From: Mycobacterium sp. shizuoka-1 | GTDB lineage: Bacteria; Actinomycetota; Actinomycetes; Mycobacteriales; Mycobacteriaceae | Direction of reading: 5' to 3' | NCBI RefSeq assembly: GCF_002723835.1 | Contig: NZ_BEWG01000020.1 | Span: 1 to 64,000, forward strand | Length of the DNA stretch: 64,000 bases | Part shown: one piece after another, positions 10,246-18,086 of the stretch | Layout: every line of letters starts with the position of its first letter | Numbering within the stretch: position 1 is the stretch's first letter | Translations under genes and position numbers: made by a program | The notes under the pieces: model-generated | The model's database searches: none | Told to the model about the DNA's origin: nothing | Seen by the model: the letters and a program-made list of their open reading frames with translations, nothing else

Positions 10246-11775
10246 GTGACCGAAGAACTGGAAAACCCACCTCGGGAAGAATGCGGCGTCTTCGGAGTCT
10301 GGGCTCCCGGTGAAGATGTCGCCAAACTCACTTATTACGGCCTCTATGCGCTACAGCACAGAGGGCAGGAGGCGGCCGGTATCGCCGTCGCCGACGGGTC
10401 GCAGGTCCTGGTCTTCAAGGATCTGGGCCTGGTCAGCCAGGTGTTCGACGAGCAGACGCTGGCCGCGATGGAAGGTCACGTCGCGATCGGCCACTGCCGC
10501 TACTCGACGACGGGCTCGACCACCTGGGAGAACGCCCAGCCGGTGTTCCGCAACACTGCGGCAGGTACCGGAGTTGCGTTGGGCCACAACGGGAATCTGG
10601 TCAACACCACCGAACTGACGACGCGGGCGCGCGATGCCGGGCTGATCAACCCCCACATGCCGGGTGCGGCCACCACCGACTCCGACATCCTCGGTGCGTT
10701 GTTGGCCCATGGCGCGGCGGACTCCAGCATCGAGCAGGCCGCCCTCGAACTGCTGCCCAGCGTTCGCGGGGCCTTCTGTCTGACCTTCATGGACGAGACC
10801 ACGCTGTACGCCGCCCGCGACCCGTTCGGGGTGCGCCCGCTGTCGCTGGGCCGGCTCGACCGCGGCTGGGTGGTGGCCTCCGAAACCGCAGCGCTCGACA
10901 TCGTCGGCGCGTCCTTCGTCCGCGACATCGAACCCGGCGAGCTGCTGGCCATCGATGCCGACGGCGTGCGCTCCACCAGGTTCGCCAACCCGACCCCCAA
11001 GGGCTGCATCTTCGAATACGTCTACCTCGCCCGCCCCGACAGCACGCTGGTCGGCCGGTCCGTGCACGCCACCCGCGTGGACATCGGCCGTCGGTTGGCC
11101 CGGGAGAAGCCGGTCGAGGCCGACCTGGTCATCGGAGTGCCCGAGTCGGGCACCCCGGCCGCCGTCGGATACGCCCAGGAGTCGGGCATTCCGTTCGGCC
11201 AGGGTCTGATGAAGAACGCCTACGTCGGACGGACCTTCATCCAGCCGTCGCAGACCATTCGGCAACTGGGTATTCGGCTCAAGCTCAACCCGCTCAAAGA
11301 GGTCATCCGGGGCAAGCGGCTGATCGTGGTCGACGACTCGATCGTGCGCGGCAACACCCAGCGCGCGCTGATCCGGATGCTGCGCGAGGCCGGCGCCGTC
11401 GAGGTGCACGTGCGGATCGCCTCGCCGCCGGTGAAGTGGCCGTGCTTCTACGGCATCGACTTCGCCACGCCCGCCGAACTGATCGCCAACGCGGTGGACG
11501 ACGAGGACGAGATGCTCGAAGCGGTGCGCCACGCGATCGGTGCCGACAGCCTGAGCTACATCTCCCAGCAGGGCATGATCGCGGCGACCGAACAGCCGCC
11601 AACCAGGTTGTGCTGCGCCTGCTTTGACGGCCAGTACCCGATCGAGCTGCCCGGTGAGACCGCGCTCGGCAAGAACGTCGTCGAGCACATGCTGGCCACC
11701 GCGGCGCGCACCGGACTGCCCATCACGCCGGTCACCGCCGACAACGACAACGTCTCGGCGCTCAGCCGGCCCTGA
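10246..11775 (+). CDS. purF: Amidophosphoribosyltransferase
   Basis: A 509-residue glutamine PRPP amidotransferase, the committed first step of purine synthesis. The N-terminal nucleophile cysteine lies in EECGVFGVW, so about 12 residues would be cleaved as a propeptide from the chosen GTG 10246. Glutaminase motifs HRGQEAAGI and GHCRYSTTG follow; the PRPP-binding loop is LIVVDDSIVRGNTQ. Cysteines consistent with an Fe-S cluster site are present (WPCFYGID and LCCACFDG). A GGGAG about 12 nt upstream supports the start; the frame is open back to 10168 without family similarity. Confidence 0.95.
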   Translation: MTEELENPPREECGVFGVWAPGEDVAKLTYYGLYALQHRGQEAAGIAVADGSQVLVFKDLGLVSQVFDEQTLAAMEGHVAIGHCRYSTTGSTTWENAQPVFRNTAAGTGVALGHNGNLVNTTELTTRARDAGLINPHMPGAATTDSDILGALLAHGAADSSIEQAALELLPSVRGAFCLTFMDETTLYAARDPFGVRPLSLGRLDRGWVVASETAALDIVGASFVRDIEPGELLAIDADGVRSTRFANPTPKGCIFEYVYLARPDSTLVGRSVHATRVDIGRRLAREKPVEADLVIGVPESGTPAAVGYAQESGIPFGQGLMKNAYVGRTFIQPSQTIRQLGIRLKLNPLKEVIRGKRLIVVDDSIVRGNTQRALIRMLREAGAVEVHVRIASPPVKWPCFYGIDFATPAELIANAVDDEDEMLEAVRHAIGADSLSYISQQGMIAATEQPPTRLCCACFDGQYPIELPGETALGKNVVEHMLATAARTGLPITPVTADNDNVSALSRP

Positions 11776-11779
11776 CCTC

Positions 11780-13102
11780 TCACCCCGCGGCGTCGGTGAC
11801 CTTGCGCAGCTGCGCACGCAGACCCGCCACCTGCAGCGGCCGTGCCGCATACCAGTAGATCCGGCCGAGCAGCCCGCGTGGATAGAAGATCGACCGCTGC
11901 TCGTAACGGCTGCCGCCGCCCTCGGGCGTCACCCGCATCTCCAGCCAGCGCACCCCGGGCCCGCGGTTGTCGGCGCGCAGCCGCAGCACCGTGCCGGGCT
12001 CGCTGCTGTCCACCTGCCAGCCTCTTGGGGCGTTGGCCTGCACCGCTGCCCAGAGTTGTTCGGGGGATGCCGTGCTGTGGCTCGAGCGGCTGTCGGTGTA
12101 CACCACGGCGCCGGCCCAGTCCGGATCGCCGGGCAGCTGCGCGGCGGTCCCGGCGTCCCAGGTGGTCTCGACCTCGCCGCGGGTGACGCAGTCCAGGGCG
12201 AGCACGACCGCCCGCCGGTACGGGGTGAGCCCGCCGGGCGGCGGGGCGATGATGCTGTCGATGTCGTGGTTGTCCATCACGGCATCACAGTGCAGCGACT
12301 CCACCAGCGGCCGGGCCAGACCGGACGGAATCGGCGTCACCAGCCCGACCCACAGCGCGGCGATCCGCGGCGTCAGCACTGGCAGCACCAGCATGCGCCG
12401 ATGCGTCAACCCGGCGACCTCGGCGTAGATCTGCATCATGTCGCCGTACTCCAGCACATCGGGGCCGCCGACGTCCCAGGTCCGCGACATCGGCACCGCC
12501 GCGGTGGCCGCAGCGGCCAGATAGTGCAGCACGTCCCGGATCGCGATCGGCTGGATCTTGTTGTGCACCCACTTCGGTGTCGTCATCACCGGCAGCCGAT
12601 CGGTCAGGTGACGGATCATCTCGAAGGACGCCGAACCCGAACCCACCACGACGCCGGCCTGCAGGACGATCGTCTCGATGCCCGAGGCGATCAGGATCTC
12701 CCCGACCGTGGTACGGGATGCGAGATGAGTCGACAGCTCCACCCCTTCGGGGTGCAGGCCGCTGAGGTAGACGATGCGCCGTACCCCGGCGGCGCGGGCG
12801 GCGGTGACGACATTCTGCGCGGCGCGGCGTTCGTCAGCGGCGAAATCGGCGGAGGCGCCCATCGAGTGCACCAGGTAGTAGACGACGTTGACGTCGGCGA
12901 AGGCGTCGGTGAGCGAATCGGCGTCGCTCAGATCGCCGGCGGCCACCTCGATCCGGTCACGCCACGGCACCCCGGCCAGCTTGGCGGGGTTTCGGGCCAA
13001 CGCCCGCACCACATGTCCCTCGTCCAACAGCCGCGGCACCAGGCGCCCGCCGATGTATCCGGTGGCGCCGGTGACCAGGCACCGGGTTGGCTGCGCCGGC
13101 AT
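11780..13102 (-). CDS. NAD(P)H-binding SDR fused to a DUF2867 domain
   Basis: A 440-residue protein. Residues 1-290 form an atypical/extended SDR with the nucleotide motif TGATGYIGG and an YLVHSMG segment; residues 300-440 match DUF2867, a START/polyketide-cyclase-like lipid-binding fold (SSPEQLWAAVQ-type region, GVRWLEMRV). This two-domain architecture is common in actinobacteria but its substrate is unknown. A GGAGG lies 4 nt before ATG 13102. It is convergent with purF, with only 4 bp between their stops. Confidence 0.8.
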   Translation of the reverse strand: MPAQPTRCLVTGATGYIGGRLVPRLLDEGHVVRALARNPAKLAGVPWRDRIEVAAGDLSDADSLTDAFADVNVVYYLVHSMGASADFAADERRAAQNVVTAARAAGVRRIVYLSGLHPEGVELSTHLASRTTVGEILIASGIETIVLQAGVVVGSGSASFEMIRHLTDRLPVMTTPKWVHNKIQPIAIRDVLHYLAAAATAAVPMSRTWDVGGPDVLEYGDMMQIYAEVAGLTHRRMLVLPVLTPRIAALWVGLVTPIPSGLARPLVESLHCDAVMDNHDIDSIIAPPPGGLTPYRRAVVLALDCVTRGEVETTWDAGTAAQLPGDPDWAGAVVYTDSRSSHSTASPEQLWAAVQANAPRGWQVDSSEPGTVLRLRADNRGPGVRWLEMRVTPEGGGSRYEQRSIFYPRGLLGRIYWYAARPLQVAGLRAQLRKVTDAAG

Positions 13103-13157
13103 GTGTCCTCCGTTCCTGTGTCCGTGTCGTGAGCGGACGCCCCGGAGGGATTGCCAC

Positions 13158-13592
13158 TTATTCGAAAGGGCAACCCGGATTGGGCATGTCCACGGCCAGC
13201 GGGCTGCCCGCGGGTTTGATGTAGAGCACCCACATCACCACCGGTGTGGGGCCCTCGTTACGGCCTTCGTGCACGTAACCGGCGCCGCTGCCCTCGGCGA
13301 TGGGGTCGCCGGCGTTGTAGACGCCGTCGACCGAGCAGTCGCCGTTGTAGTGGGTCAGCGTGCCCTGCTTGACCAGCCCGAACACCTGTCCGGGGTGATA
13401 GTGCCAGCCCGTGGTGCCGCCCGGGGCGATAGTGAGCTCACGCGTGACGAAGTCCCTGCCGTCGAGCGTGGACTGCACCATGGTGGTCGCCTCGATCCCG
13501 GCGTTCGGCGTCGCTGCCGCCGACCCGGGGGCCAGCAGTGTCATGCTCGACGCGGCGGATAGTGCCGCCGCCACCGACTGCAACGGTTTCAT
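13158..13592 (-). CDS. Secreted cupin-domain protein
   Basis: A 144-residue protein. The start at ATG 13592 gives a clean Sec signal peptide (KPLQSVAAALSAASSMTLLA, cleavage near APGSAAA). The mature part is a single small cupin with the metal-site pattern GWHYHPGQVFGLVKQG and, further on, YVHEGRNEG. Upstream extension of the frame to 13739 reads into the divergent gene and is rejected. The substrate is unknown; mycobacterial relatives are annotated only as exported cupins. Confidence 0.8.
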   Translation of the reverse strand: MKPLQSVAAALSAASSMTLLAPGSAAATPNAGIEATTMVQSTLDGRDFVTRELTIAPGGTTGWHYHPGQVFGLVKQGTLTHYNGDCSVDGVYNAGDPIAEGSGAGYVHEGRNEGPTPVVMWVLYIKPAGSPLAVDMPNPGCPFE

Positions 13593-13621
13593 GAGAGACC
13601 AGCGTGTCACACAATGTCGGC

Positions 13622-14239
13622 ATGGCGTTTCGGGGATGGCCGATCGAGGCGGTCGAATTCTACGAGGGGCTCGAGGCCGACAACTCCAAGGTGTACTGGA
13701 CTCGCCACAAGGCGGTCTACGACGGCCAGGTGAAGGCACCGATGCAGGAGTTGCTGGCCGAACTGGCCGACGAGTTCGGCGCGGGCACGCTGTTCCGGCC
13801 CCACCGCGACGTGCGGTTCAGCGCCGATAAGGCGCCGTACAAGACGAACTGCGCGGCCCGGCTCGGCTCGGGCTACGTGTCGTTCTCGGCGGACGGGCTG
13901 TCCGTCGGCAGCGGCCTGTACATGCCCGAGCCGGCCGCCTTGGCCCGGTACCGGGCGGCCGTCGACGCCCCGAAGTCCGGGGCCGAGCTCGCCGCGATCG
14001 TCGCGGCGCTGCACGCCGACGGCTACGACACGATGGCCCACGAGATCCTCAAGACCGCGCCGAGGGGCTTTCCGAAAGACCACCCGCGCATCGACCTGCT
14101 GCGCCACAAGGGCATCGCGATGATGAAGACCTGGCCCGTCGGCGCCTGGCTGGGCACCGCCAAGGCCAAGGACCGGGTCGTCACCGCCTTGCGGGCCGGG
14201 ACACCACTGCGCGACTGGCTGGCCCGCAACGTCGGCTGA
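13622..14239 (+). CDS. DUF2461 (TIGR02453-family) protein
   Basis: A 205-residue cytosolic protein of the DUF2461 family. Typical segments are FYEGLEADNSKVYWTRHKAVYD, read here in parts, PHRDVRFSADKAPYKTN and GLYMPEPAALARYR. The start is ATG 13622; a GTG at 13604 would add six residues. It lies 47 bp before purM and is likely transcribed with it. Family function is not established. Confidence 0.85.
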   Translation: MAFRGWPIEAVEFYEGLEADNSKVYWTRHKAVYDGQVKAPMQELLAELADEFGAGTLFRPHRDVRFSADKAPYKTNCAARLGSGYVSFSADGLSVGSGLYMPEPAALARYRAAVDAPKSGAELAAIVAALHADGYDTMAHEILKTAPRGFPKDHPRIDLLRHKGIAMMKTWPVGAWLGTAKAKDRVVTALRAGTPLRDWLARNVG

Positions 14240-14272
14240 CCATGGCCCGTACCGGCGGCGCTCGGGGACCGG

Positions 14273-14278
14273 TAGCCT
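14273..14278 (+). promoter_or_regulatory. -10-like hexamer before purM
   Basis: TAGCCT (TANNNT) lies 8 nt before ATG 14287, compatible with a leaderless purM transcript in addition to read-through from the DUF2461 gene. The spacing is at the long end of the usual range. Confidence 0.35.
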
Positions 14279-14286
14279 TATGCCCG

Positions 14287-15357
14287 ATGACGGAGCGCGA
14301 GGACGACAACCACATCTCCTACGCATCGGCCGGGGTGGACATCGAGGCCGGTGACCGCGCGGTCGAGCTGTTCAAGCCGCTGGCGAAACGGGCCACCAGG
14401 CCCGAGGTGCGAGGCGGCCTGGGCGGTTTCGCCGGGCTGTTCGCCCTGCGGGGCGGCTATCGGGAGCCATTACTGGCCGCGTCGACAGACGGGGTCGGGA
14501 CCAAGCTGGCGGTGGCCCAGGCGATGGACAAGCACGACACCGTCGGCCTGGACCTGGTCGCGATGGTGGTGGACGACCTCGTGGTGTGCGGTGCCGAGCC
14601 GCTGTTCCTGCAGGACTACATCGCCGTCGGACGCACCGTCCCGGACCGGGTCGCCGCGATCGTCGCGGGCATTGCCGAAGGCTGCGTGGCCGCCGGCTGC
14701 GCGTTGCTGGGCGGGGAGACCGCAGAACACCCGGGGCTGATGGAACCCGACCACTACGACATCTCCGCCACCGGCGTGGGCGTGGTCGAGGCCGACGACG
14801 TGCTCGGACCCGAGCGGGTTCGGCCCGGCGACGTGATCATCGCGATGGGCTCCTCGGGTCTGCACTCCAACGGCTATTCACTGGCCCGCAAGGTGCTGCT
14901 GGAGATCGACCGGATGAACCTGGCCGGCCATGTCGAGGAATTCGGCCGCACGCTCGGCGAGGAACTGCTCGAGCCCACGCGCATCTACGCCAAGGACTGC
15001 CTGGCACTGGCCGCCGAGACCCAAGTCCGCACCTTCTGCCACGTCACCGGCGGCGGGCTGGCCGGCAACCTCGAGCGGGTCGTGCCGCACGGCTTGGTCG
15101 CCGAACTCGACCGCGGAACCTGGACTCCCGCACCGGTATTCGCGATGATCCAGCAACGTGGCCGCATCGACCGTGCCGAAATGGAGAAGACGTTCAACAT
15201 GGGCGTCGGCATGGTCGCCGTCGTCGCGCCGGAGGACACCGACCGCGCGCTGGCGATTCTGACTGCACGCCACCTGAACTGCTGGACACTGGGCACTGTC
15301 ACCAAAGGGAAGGACGGCCCACGAGCCAAGCTCGTGGGACAGCACCCACGCTTCTGA
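14287..15357 (+). CDS. purM: Phosphoribosylformylglycinamidine cyclo-ligase
   Basis: A 356-residue AIR synthetase that closes the imidazole ring (FGAM to AIR, step five of purine synthesis). It shows ISYASAGVDIEAGDRAVE at the N-terminus, the glycine-rich GGFAGLF, ASTDGVGTKL, LLGGETAEHPG and the FCHVTGGGLAGNL nucleotide-binding motif. ATG 14287 is chosen because the in-frame extension to 14242 falls in non-conserved sequence. It lies on the same strand as purF, with two non-purine genes between. Confidence 0.95.
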   Translation: MTEREDDNHISYASAGVDIEAGDRAVELFKPLAKRATRPEVRGGLGGFAGLFALRGGYREPLLAASTDGVGTKLAVAQAMDKHDTVGLDLVAMVVDDLVVCGAEPLFLQDYIAVGRTVPDRVAAIVAGIAEGCVAAGCALLGGETAEHPGLMEPDHYDISATGVGVVEADDVLGPERVRPGDVIIAMGSSGLHSNGYSLARKVLLEIDRMNLAGHVEEFGRTLGEELLEPTRIYAKDCLALAAETQVRTFCHVTGGGLAGNLERVVPHGLVAELDRGTWTPAPVFAMIQQRGRIDRAEMEKTFNMGVGMVAVVAPEDTDRALAILTARHLNCWTLGTVTKGKDGPRAKLVGQHPRF

Positions 15358-15370
15358 AGGGGTGCGGCGC

Positions 15371-15556
15371 TCAGCGCCGCCAGCTGCCCTCGTCGGCCCA
15401 CGGGTCGTCATCGAACCCGTTGTCGACGGAGTCAGGCTCTCTCGAGTCCGACCCTGACAGCTCTTGCTGGAGCCGGTCGAAATCGGTCTGCGGGGAGCTA
15501 TATTTCAGCTCCCGAGCAACCTTGGTCTGCTTTGCCTTTGCCCGGCCGCGGCCCAT
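15371..15556 (-). CDS. DUF3073 small conserved protein (Rv0810c-like)
   Basis: A 61-residue protein, basic at the N-terminus (GRGRAKAKQTKVARELKY) and acidic at the C-terminus (DDDPWADEG). It is the actinobacterial DUF3073 family, of unknown function; the N-terminal half is the conserved part. It is downstream of the YgfZ-like gene on the same strand, with a 137-bp gap that contains strong dyads, described separately. The SD-like GAGGGGG at 15564-15570 is itself in a hairpin. Confidence 0.85.
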   Translation of the reverse strand: MGRGRAKAKQTKVARELKYSSPQTDFDRLQQELSGSDSREPDSVDNGFDDDPWADEGSWRR

Positions 15557-15568
15557 GGGGGAACCCCC
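15557..15568 (-). promoter_or_regulatory. Hairpin occluding the DUF3073 ribosome-binding site
   Basis: On the minus strand five G, TT and five C abut the ATG directly. The G-run is also the only SD candidate, so folding would hide the ribosome-binding site. With such a small loop, three to four base pairs are realistic. Confidence 0.4.
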
Positions 15569-15573
15569 TCGCG

Positions 15574-15671
15574 CAATAACGGAGCGGCCCGGGATGCAGG
15601 CGGCTCCGATCTGTGTGTTCGTTATTGTCCTGCCAACACCTTACCGTGCCCGACTGCGATGTGCTGGCAGG
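15574..15671 (-). promoter_or_regulatory. Structured leader region upstream of DUF3073
   Basis: Two dyads fill the gap. CAATAACG (15574-15581) is repeated inverted as CGTTATTG (15620-15627), with an inner pair CGGAGC (15580-15585) and GCTCCG (15603-15608). Further upstream, CCTGCCAACAC (15629-15639) pairs with GTGCTGGCAGG (15661-15671) with one mismatch. A minus-strand TAAGGT (15638-15643) could be a -10 that starts the RNA at the first dyad. The second dyad could instead terminate the YgfZ transcript. Confidence 0.4.
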
Positions 15672-15693
15672 CCCGTTCGCCGGTGGGTGAACG

Positions 15694-16785
15694 TCACACT
15701 GCGCCGCGCCGCAGGCGCTCGACCGCCAGCCGGCCGGCACCCGCCGCATCGGCGGGCGGCAGCGAATCCGGGTCGATCTCGGCGGCCACCTCGTGGTCGC
15801 CGCCCGTGGTCAGCGGGGTTTCGGCGGGAATGCCCCGCTTCACCAGGGCCAAGGCGATCGGCCCCAGGTCGACGTGATCGACGACCGTCCCGAGCCGCCC
15901 CACGACACGCCCGGCGGCCAGCAGCGGATCACCCGTGGCCGGGCGCTCACCGGACCCGTCGAGGTGCACCAGCACCAGCATCCGGGGCGGCTTTCCCAGG
16001 TTGTGGACGCGGGCCACGGTCTCCTGGCCGCGATAGCAGCCCTTGTCCAGATGTACGGCCCCGTGCCCGGGACCACCGATCCAGCCCACCTCGTGTGGGA
16101 TCGTGCGTTCGTCGGTGTCCACCCCCAGCCGTGGTCGCTGCGCGGCGACCCGGTAGGCCTCGTAGGCCCACAATCCGGCCCGGCGCACTCCGGCGGCCTC
16201 CAGCTGCGACAACCACGCCGCGACATCGGCGCGTGGCACCAGCAGGTCCAGTTCGATCTGGCCCGCCTCGGCCGGCACCCGACGCACGAAACCGGCGTCG
16301 GGCAGCGGCACGGCCGCCGATTCGGCCGGCAACCCGGCGATACCGAGGGCACCGAGCACGGCGGCGTCGGCCAGCCGCGGGCCCAGCAGCGAGAGCACGG
16401 CCAGATCGGCGGTGTCGATCGTGACATCGGCCCAGAACACCATCTTGCGCAGATAGGTCAGCAGCGGCTCCCCACGCCACGGCTCGGTGTCCAGATAGGT
16501 GACTCCGCCGAGCTCCGTCTGCACCCAGTGATCCTCGACACGGCCCTGCCCGTCGAGGCTGAGGTTGTCGGTGGACGTGCCGTCGGGCAATTCGCTGACA
16601 TGCTGCGTCGAGATCGAGTGCAGCCAGCTGCGCCGGTCGGCTCCGGTCACCGCGATCACGGCGCGGTTGGACCGGTCCACCACCACCGCGTCGTGGGCGG
16701 CGGCGCGCTGTTCGCCGAGCGGGTCGCCGTAATGCCAGATCGCACCGGCGTCGGGGGAACTGTCCGGGGTGGGAACGGCTGACAC
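15694..16785 (-). CDS. YgfZ/GcvT-like folate-binding protein (Rv0811c-like)
   Basis: A 363-residue protein of the YgfZ family, tetrahydrofolate-binding proteins needed for maintenance of some Fe-S enzymes. The family signature KGCYRGQE is present (around residue 243), as is LDGQGRVEDHW in the N-terminal domain. Translation starts at GTG 16785: a TAGAGT -10 hexamer lies exactly 6 nt upstream, indicating a leaderless mRNA. It is divergent from pabC, with 38 bp between starts, and both genes touch folate chemistry. Confidence 0.88.
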   Translation of the reverse strand: MSAVPTPDSSPDAGAIWHYGDPLGEQRAAAHDAVVVDRSNRAVIAVTGADRRSWLHSISTQHVSELPDGTSTDNLSLDGQGRVEDHWVQTELGGVTYLDTEPWRGEPLLTYLRKMVFWADVTIDTADLAVLSLLGPRLADAAVLGALGIAGLPAESAAVPLPDAGFVRRVPAEAGQIELDLLVPRADVAAWLSQLEAAGVRRAGLWAYEAYRVAAQRPRLGVDTDERTIPHEVGWIGGPGHGAVHLDKGCYRGQETVARVHNLGKPPRMLVLVHLDGSGERPATGDPLLAAGRVVGRLGTVVDHVDLGPIALALVKRGIPAETPLTTGGDHEVAAEIDPDSLPPADAAGAGRLAVERLRRGAV

Positions 16786-16791
16786 ACATCA

Positions 16792-16815
16792 ACTCTACGG
16801 GCCGGCCAGTACGCT
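16792..16815. promoter_or_regulatory. Divergent leaderless promoters, ygfZ-like / pabC
   Basis: Minus strand: TAGAGT at 16792-16797 with 6 nt to GTG 16785. Plus strand: TACGCT at 16810-16815 with 8 nt to ATG 16824. Both fit TANNNT, so the two genes appear to start leaderless from back-to-back promoters with almost no spacer. Confidence 0.5.
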
Positions 16816-16823
16816 GTGACTCC

Positions 16824-17705
16824 ATGGTTGGCCAGTCATCGGTGCTCGTCACGCTCGACGGACAGGTGCACGATCCCAGCCGTCCGCTGCTGTTCGCCGA
16901 CGATCTGGCCGCCGTGCGCGGCGACGGCGTGTTCGAGACGCTGCTGGTCCGCGACGGCCGCGCCTGCCTGGTCGAAGCCCACCTCTACCGGCTGGTCCAG
17001 TCGGCCAAGATGATGGACCTGCCCGAGCCGGATCTTGCCGCCTGGCGGCAGGCGATCGGGATCGCGGTCGGGCAGTGGGCCGCGCTGTCCACCGGCGAAG
17101 GGGCCCTGCGCCTGGTGTACAGCCGTGGCCGGGAGAGTGGGACGGCGCCCACCGCCTACCTGACGGTGAATCCCGTCCCGGACCGGATCGCCACCACCCG
17201 CCGCGACGGCGTGGCCGCGGTGATGCTCGACCGCGGGCTGCCGGCGAGCGGGGTGGACGCGATGCCCTGGCTGGTGGCCGGCGCCAAGACGTTGTCCTAT
17301 GCGGTGAACATGGCCGCGCTGCGGCACGCGGCCGCGCAGGGCGCCGGCGACGTCATCTTCGTCAGCTCCGACGGCTTCCTGCTCGAGGGTCCCCGCTCGA
17401 CGGTCGTGGTCGCCACCGACGACGGTTCCGGTGGCACCTGCTTTCTCACCCCGCCGCCGTGGTATCCGATTCTGCGCGGAACCACCCAGCAGGCGTTGTT
17501 CACGGTGGCCCGCGACAAGGGTTACGACTGTGACTACCGGGCACTTCGTCCCGCGGATTTGTTTGACGCGCAGGGGGTTTGGCTGGTGTCCAGCATGACG
17601 CTGGCGGCCCGGGTGCACACCGTCGACGGTCGGCGGTTGCCGGTGAACCGACTGGCTGCCGAGGTTTCCGCGCTGGTCGACGCCGCAATCGTCAGCGATC
17701 GCTGA
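16824..17705 (+). CDS. pabC: Aminodeoxychorismate lyase (4-amino-4-deoxychorismate to PABA)
   Basis: A 293-residue fold-type IV PLP enzyme that releases pyruvate to make p-aminobenzoate for folate. The PLP lysine lies in VAGAKTLSYAVNM (about residue 155), and the R-GDGVFETLLV and DGFLLEGPRSTVV segments are family hallmarks. Branched-chain aminotransferases share the fold, but the length and the GAKTLSYAVNM context favour the lyase; substrate assignment also rests on the conserved position of Rv0812. Confidence 0.85.
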   Translation: MVGQSSVLVTLDGQVHDPSRPLLFADDLAAVRGDGVFETLLVRDGRACLVEAHLYRLVQSAKMMDLPEPDLAAWRQAIGIAVGQWAALSTGEGALRLVYSRGRESGTAPTAYLTVNPVPDRIATTRRDGVAAVMLDRGLPASGVDAMPWLVAGAKTLSYAVNMAALRHAAAQGAGDVIFVSSDGFLLEGPRSTVVVATDDGSGGTCFLTPPPWYPILRGTTQQALFTVARDKGYDCDYRALRPADLFDAQGVWLVSSMTLAARVHTVDGRRLPVNRLAAEVSALVDAAIVSDR

Positions 17706-17719
17706 AAAGCGAAAACCTG

Positions 17720-17749
17720 TTGGCGCGCGGTCGGTGACGCGGGTACGGT
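17720..17749 (+). promoter_or_regulatory. Sigma70-type promoter of the 17.8-kb leader-like unit
   Basis: TTGGCG (17720-17725), an 18-bp spacer and TACGGT (17744-17749). It would start a transcript near 17757, just before the AAGGAGG at 17764-17770. It is independent of the next gene, which has its own promoter. Confidence 0.5.
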
Positions 17750-17783
17750 CGGCCGTACACAGGGAAGGAGGTGGTCCGGAAAA

Positions 17784-17822
17784 TTGATAGCTTCTAGGAC
17801 ATGTGAGGTGGCTGCCCGCTAG
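17784..17822 (+). CDS. Possible 12-codon leader peptide
   Basis: After a perfect AAGGAGG (17764-17770), a TTG-initiated mini-ORF reads M-IASRTCEVAAR and stops at TAG 17820-17822. The SD-to-start spacing (13 nt) is long, so another start, or no translation, is possible. It is followed by two hairpins, a layout that resembles an attenuator or a dual-function small RNA. No family is recognised. Confidence 0.3.
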   Translation: MIASRTCEVAAR

Positions 17823-17828
17823 CAGCAC

Positions 17829-17848
17829 CAGGTGCCGGGAATCACCTG
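17829..17848 (+). promoter_or_regulatory. Small hairpin after the mini-ORF
   Basis: CAGGTG (17829-17834), an 8-nt loop and CACCTG (17843-17848) form a perfect 6-bp stem, 6 bp past the mini-ORF stop. Confidence 0.4.
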
Positions 17849-17884
17849 CGCCCTGCGCGCGCTGGCGAATCCCAGGCAGCTACC

Positions 17885-17940
17885 CGGCCCCCGAGCTCTT
17901 GGTGAGTCCTGCCAAGGAATACCGGCTCGGGGGCCGCCCC
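17885..17940 (+). terminator. Strong hairpin, probable terminator of the leader-like unit
   Basis: CGGCCCCCGAGC (17885-17896) pairs perfectly with GCTCGGGGGCCG (17925-17936). Within the loop CTTGG and CCAAG can extend the structure. The 3' side runs into CCCCATTTT, a short T-tract at 17942-17945. It could terminate the RNA begun at about 17757; no U-run longer than four is present. Confidence 0.45.
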
Positions 17941-18073
17941 ATTTTCCGGTGCCGACGTTTGTCAGTTCCGCGCCGAATTGAATTTCGCCGCGCGTCAATT
18001 CCCGCCTTGCTGTGGGGTGACTGTGAGTAGCGCCGACAATGTGCATTTTTCTGATATGACACCGGCAAGCCCA

Positions 18074-18079
18074 TACCAT
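18074..18079 (+). promoter_or_regulatory. -10 hexamer, leaderless start of the 18087 gene
   Basis: TACCAT lies 7 nt before ATG 18087, so this gene likely has its own leaderless transcript and does not depend on the hairpin-containing unit upstream. Confidence 0.5.
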
Positions 18080-18086
18080 TTTCAGA

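Noticed and set aside
13158-13739. Long N-terminal extension of the secreted cupin
   Set aside because: The extension overlaps the divergent DUF2461 gene and lacks similarity; ATG 13592 gives a proper signal peptide.
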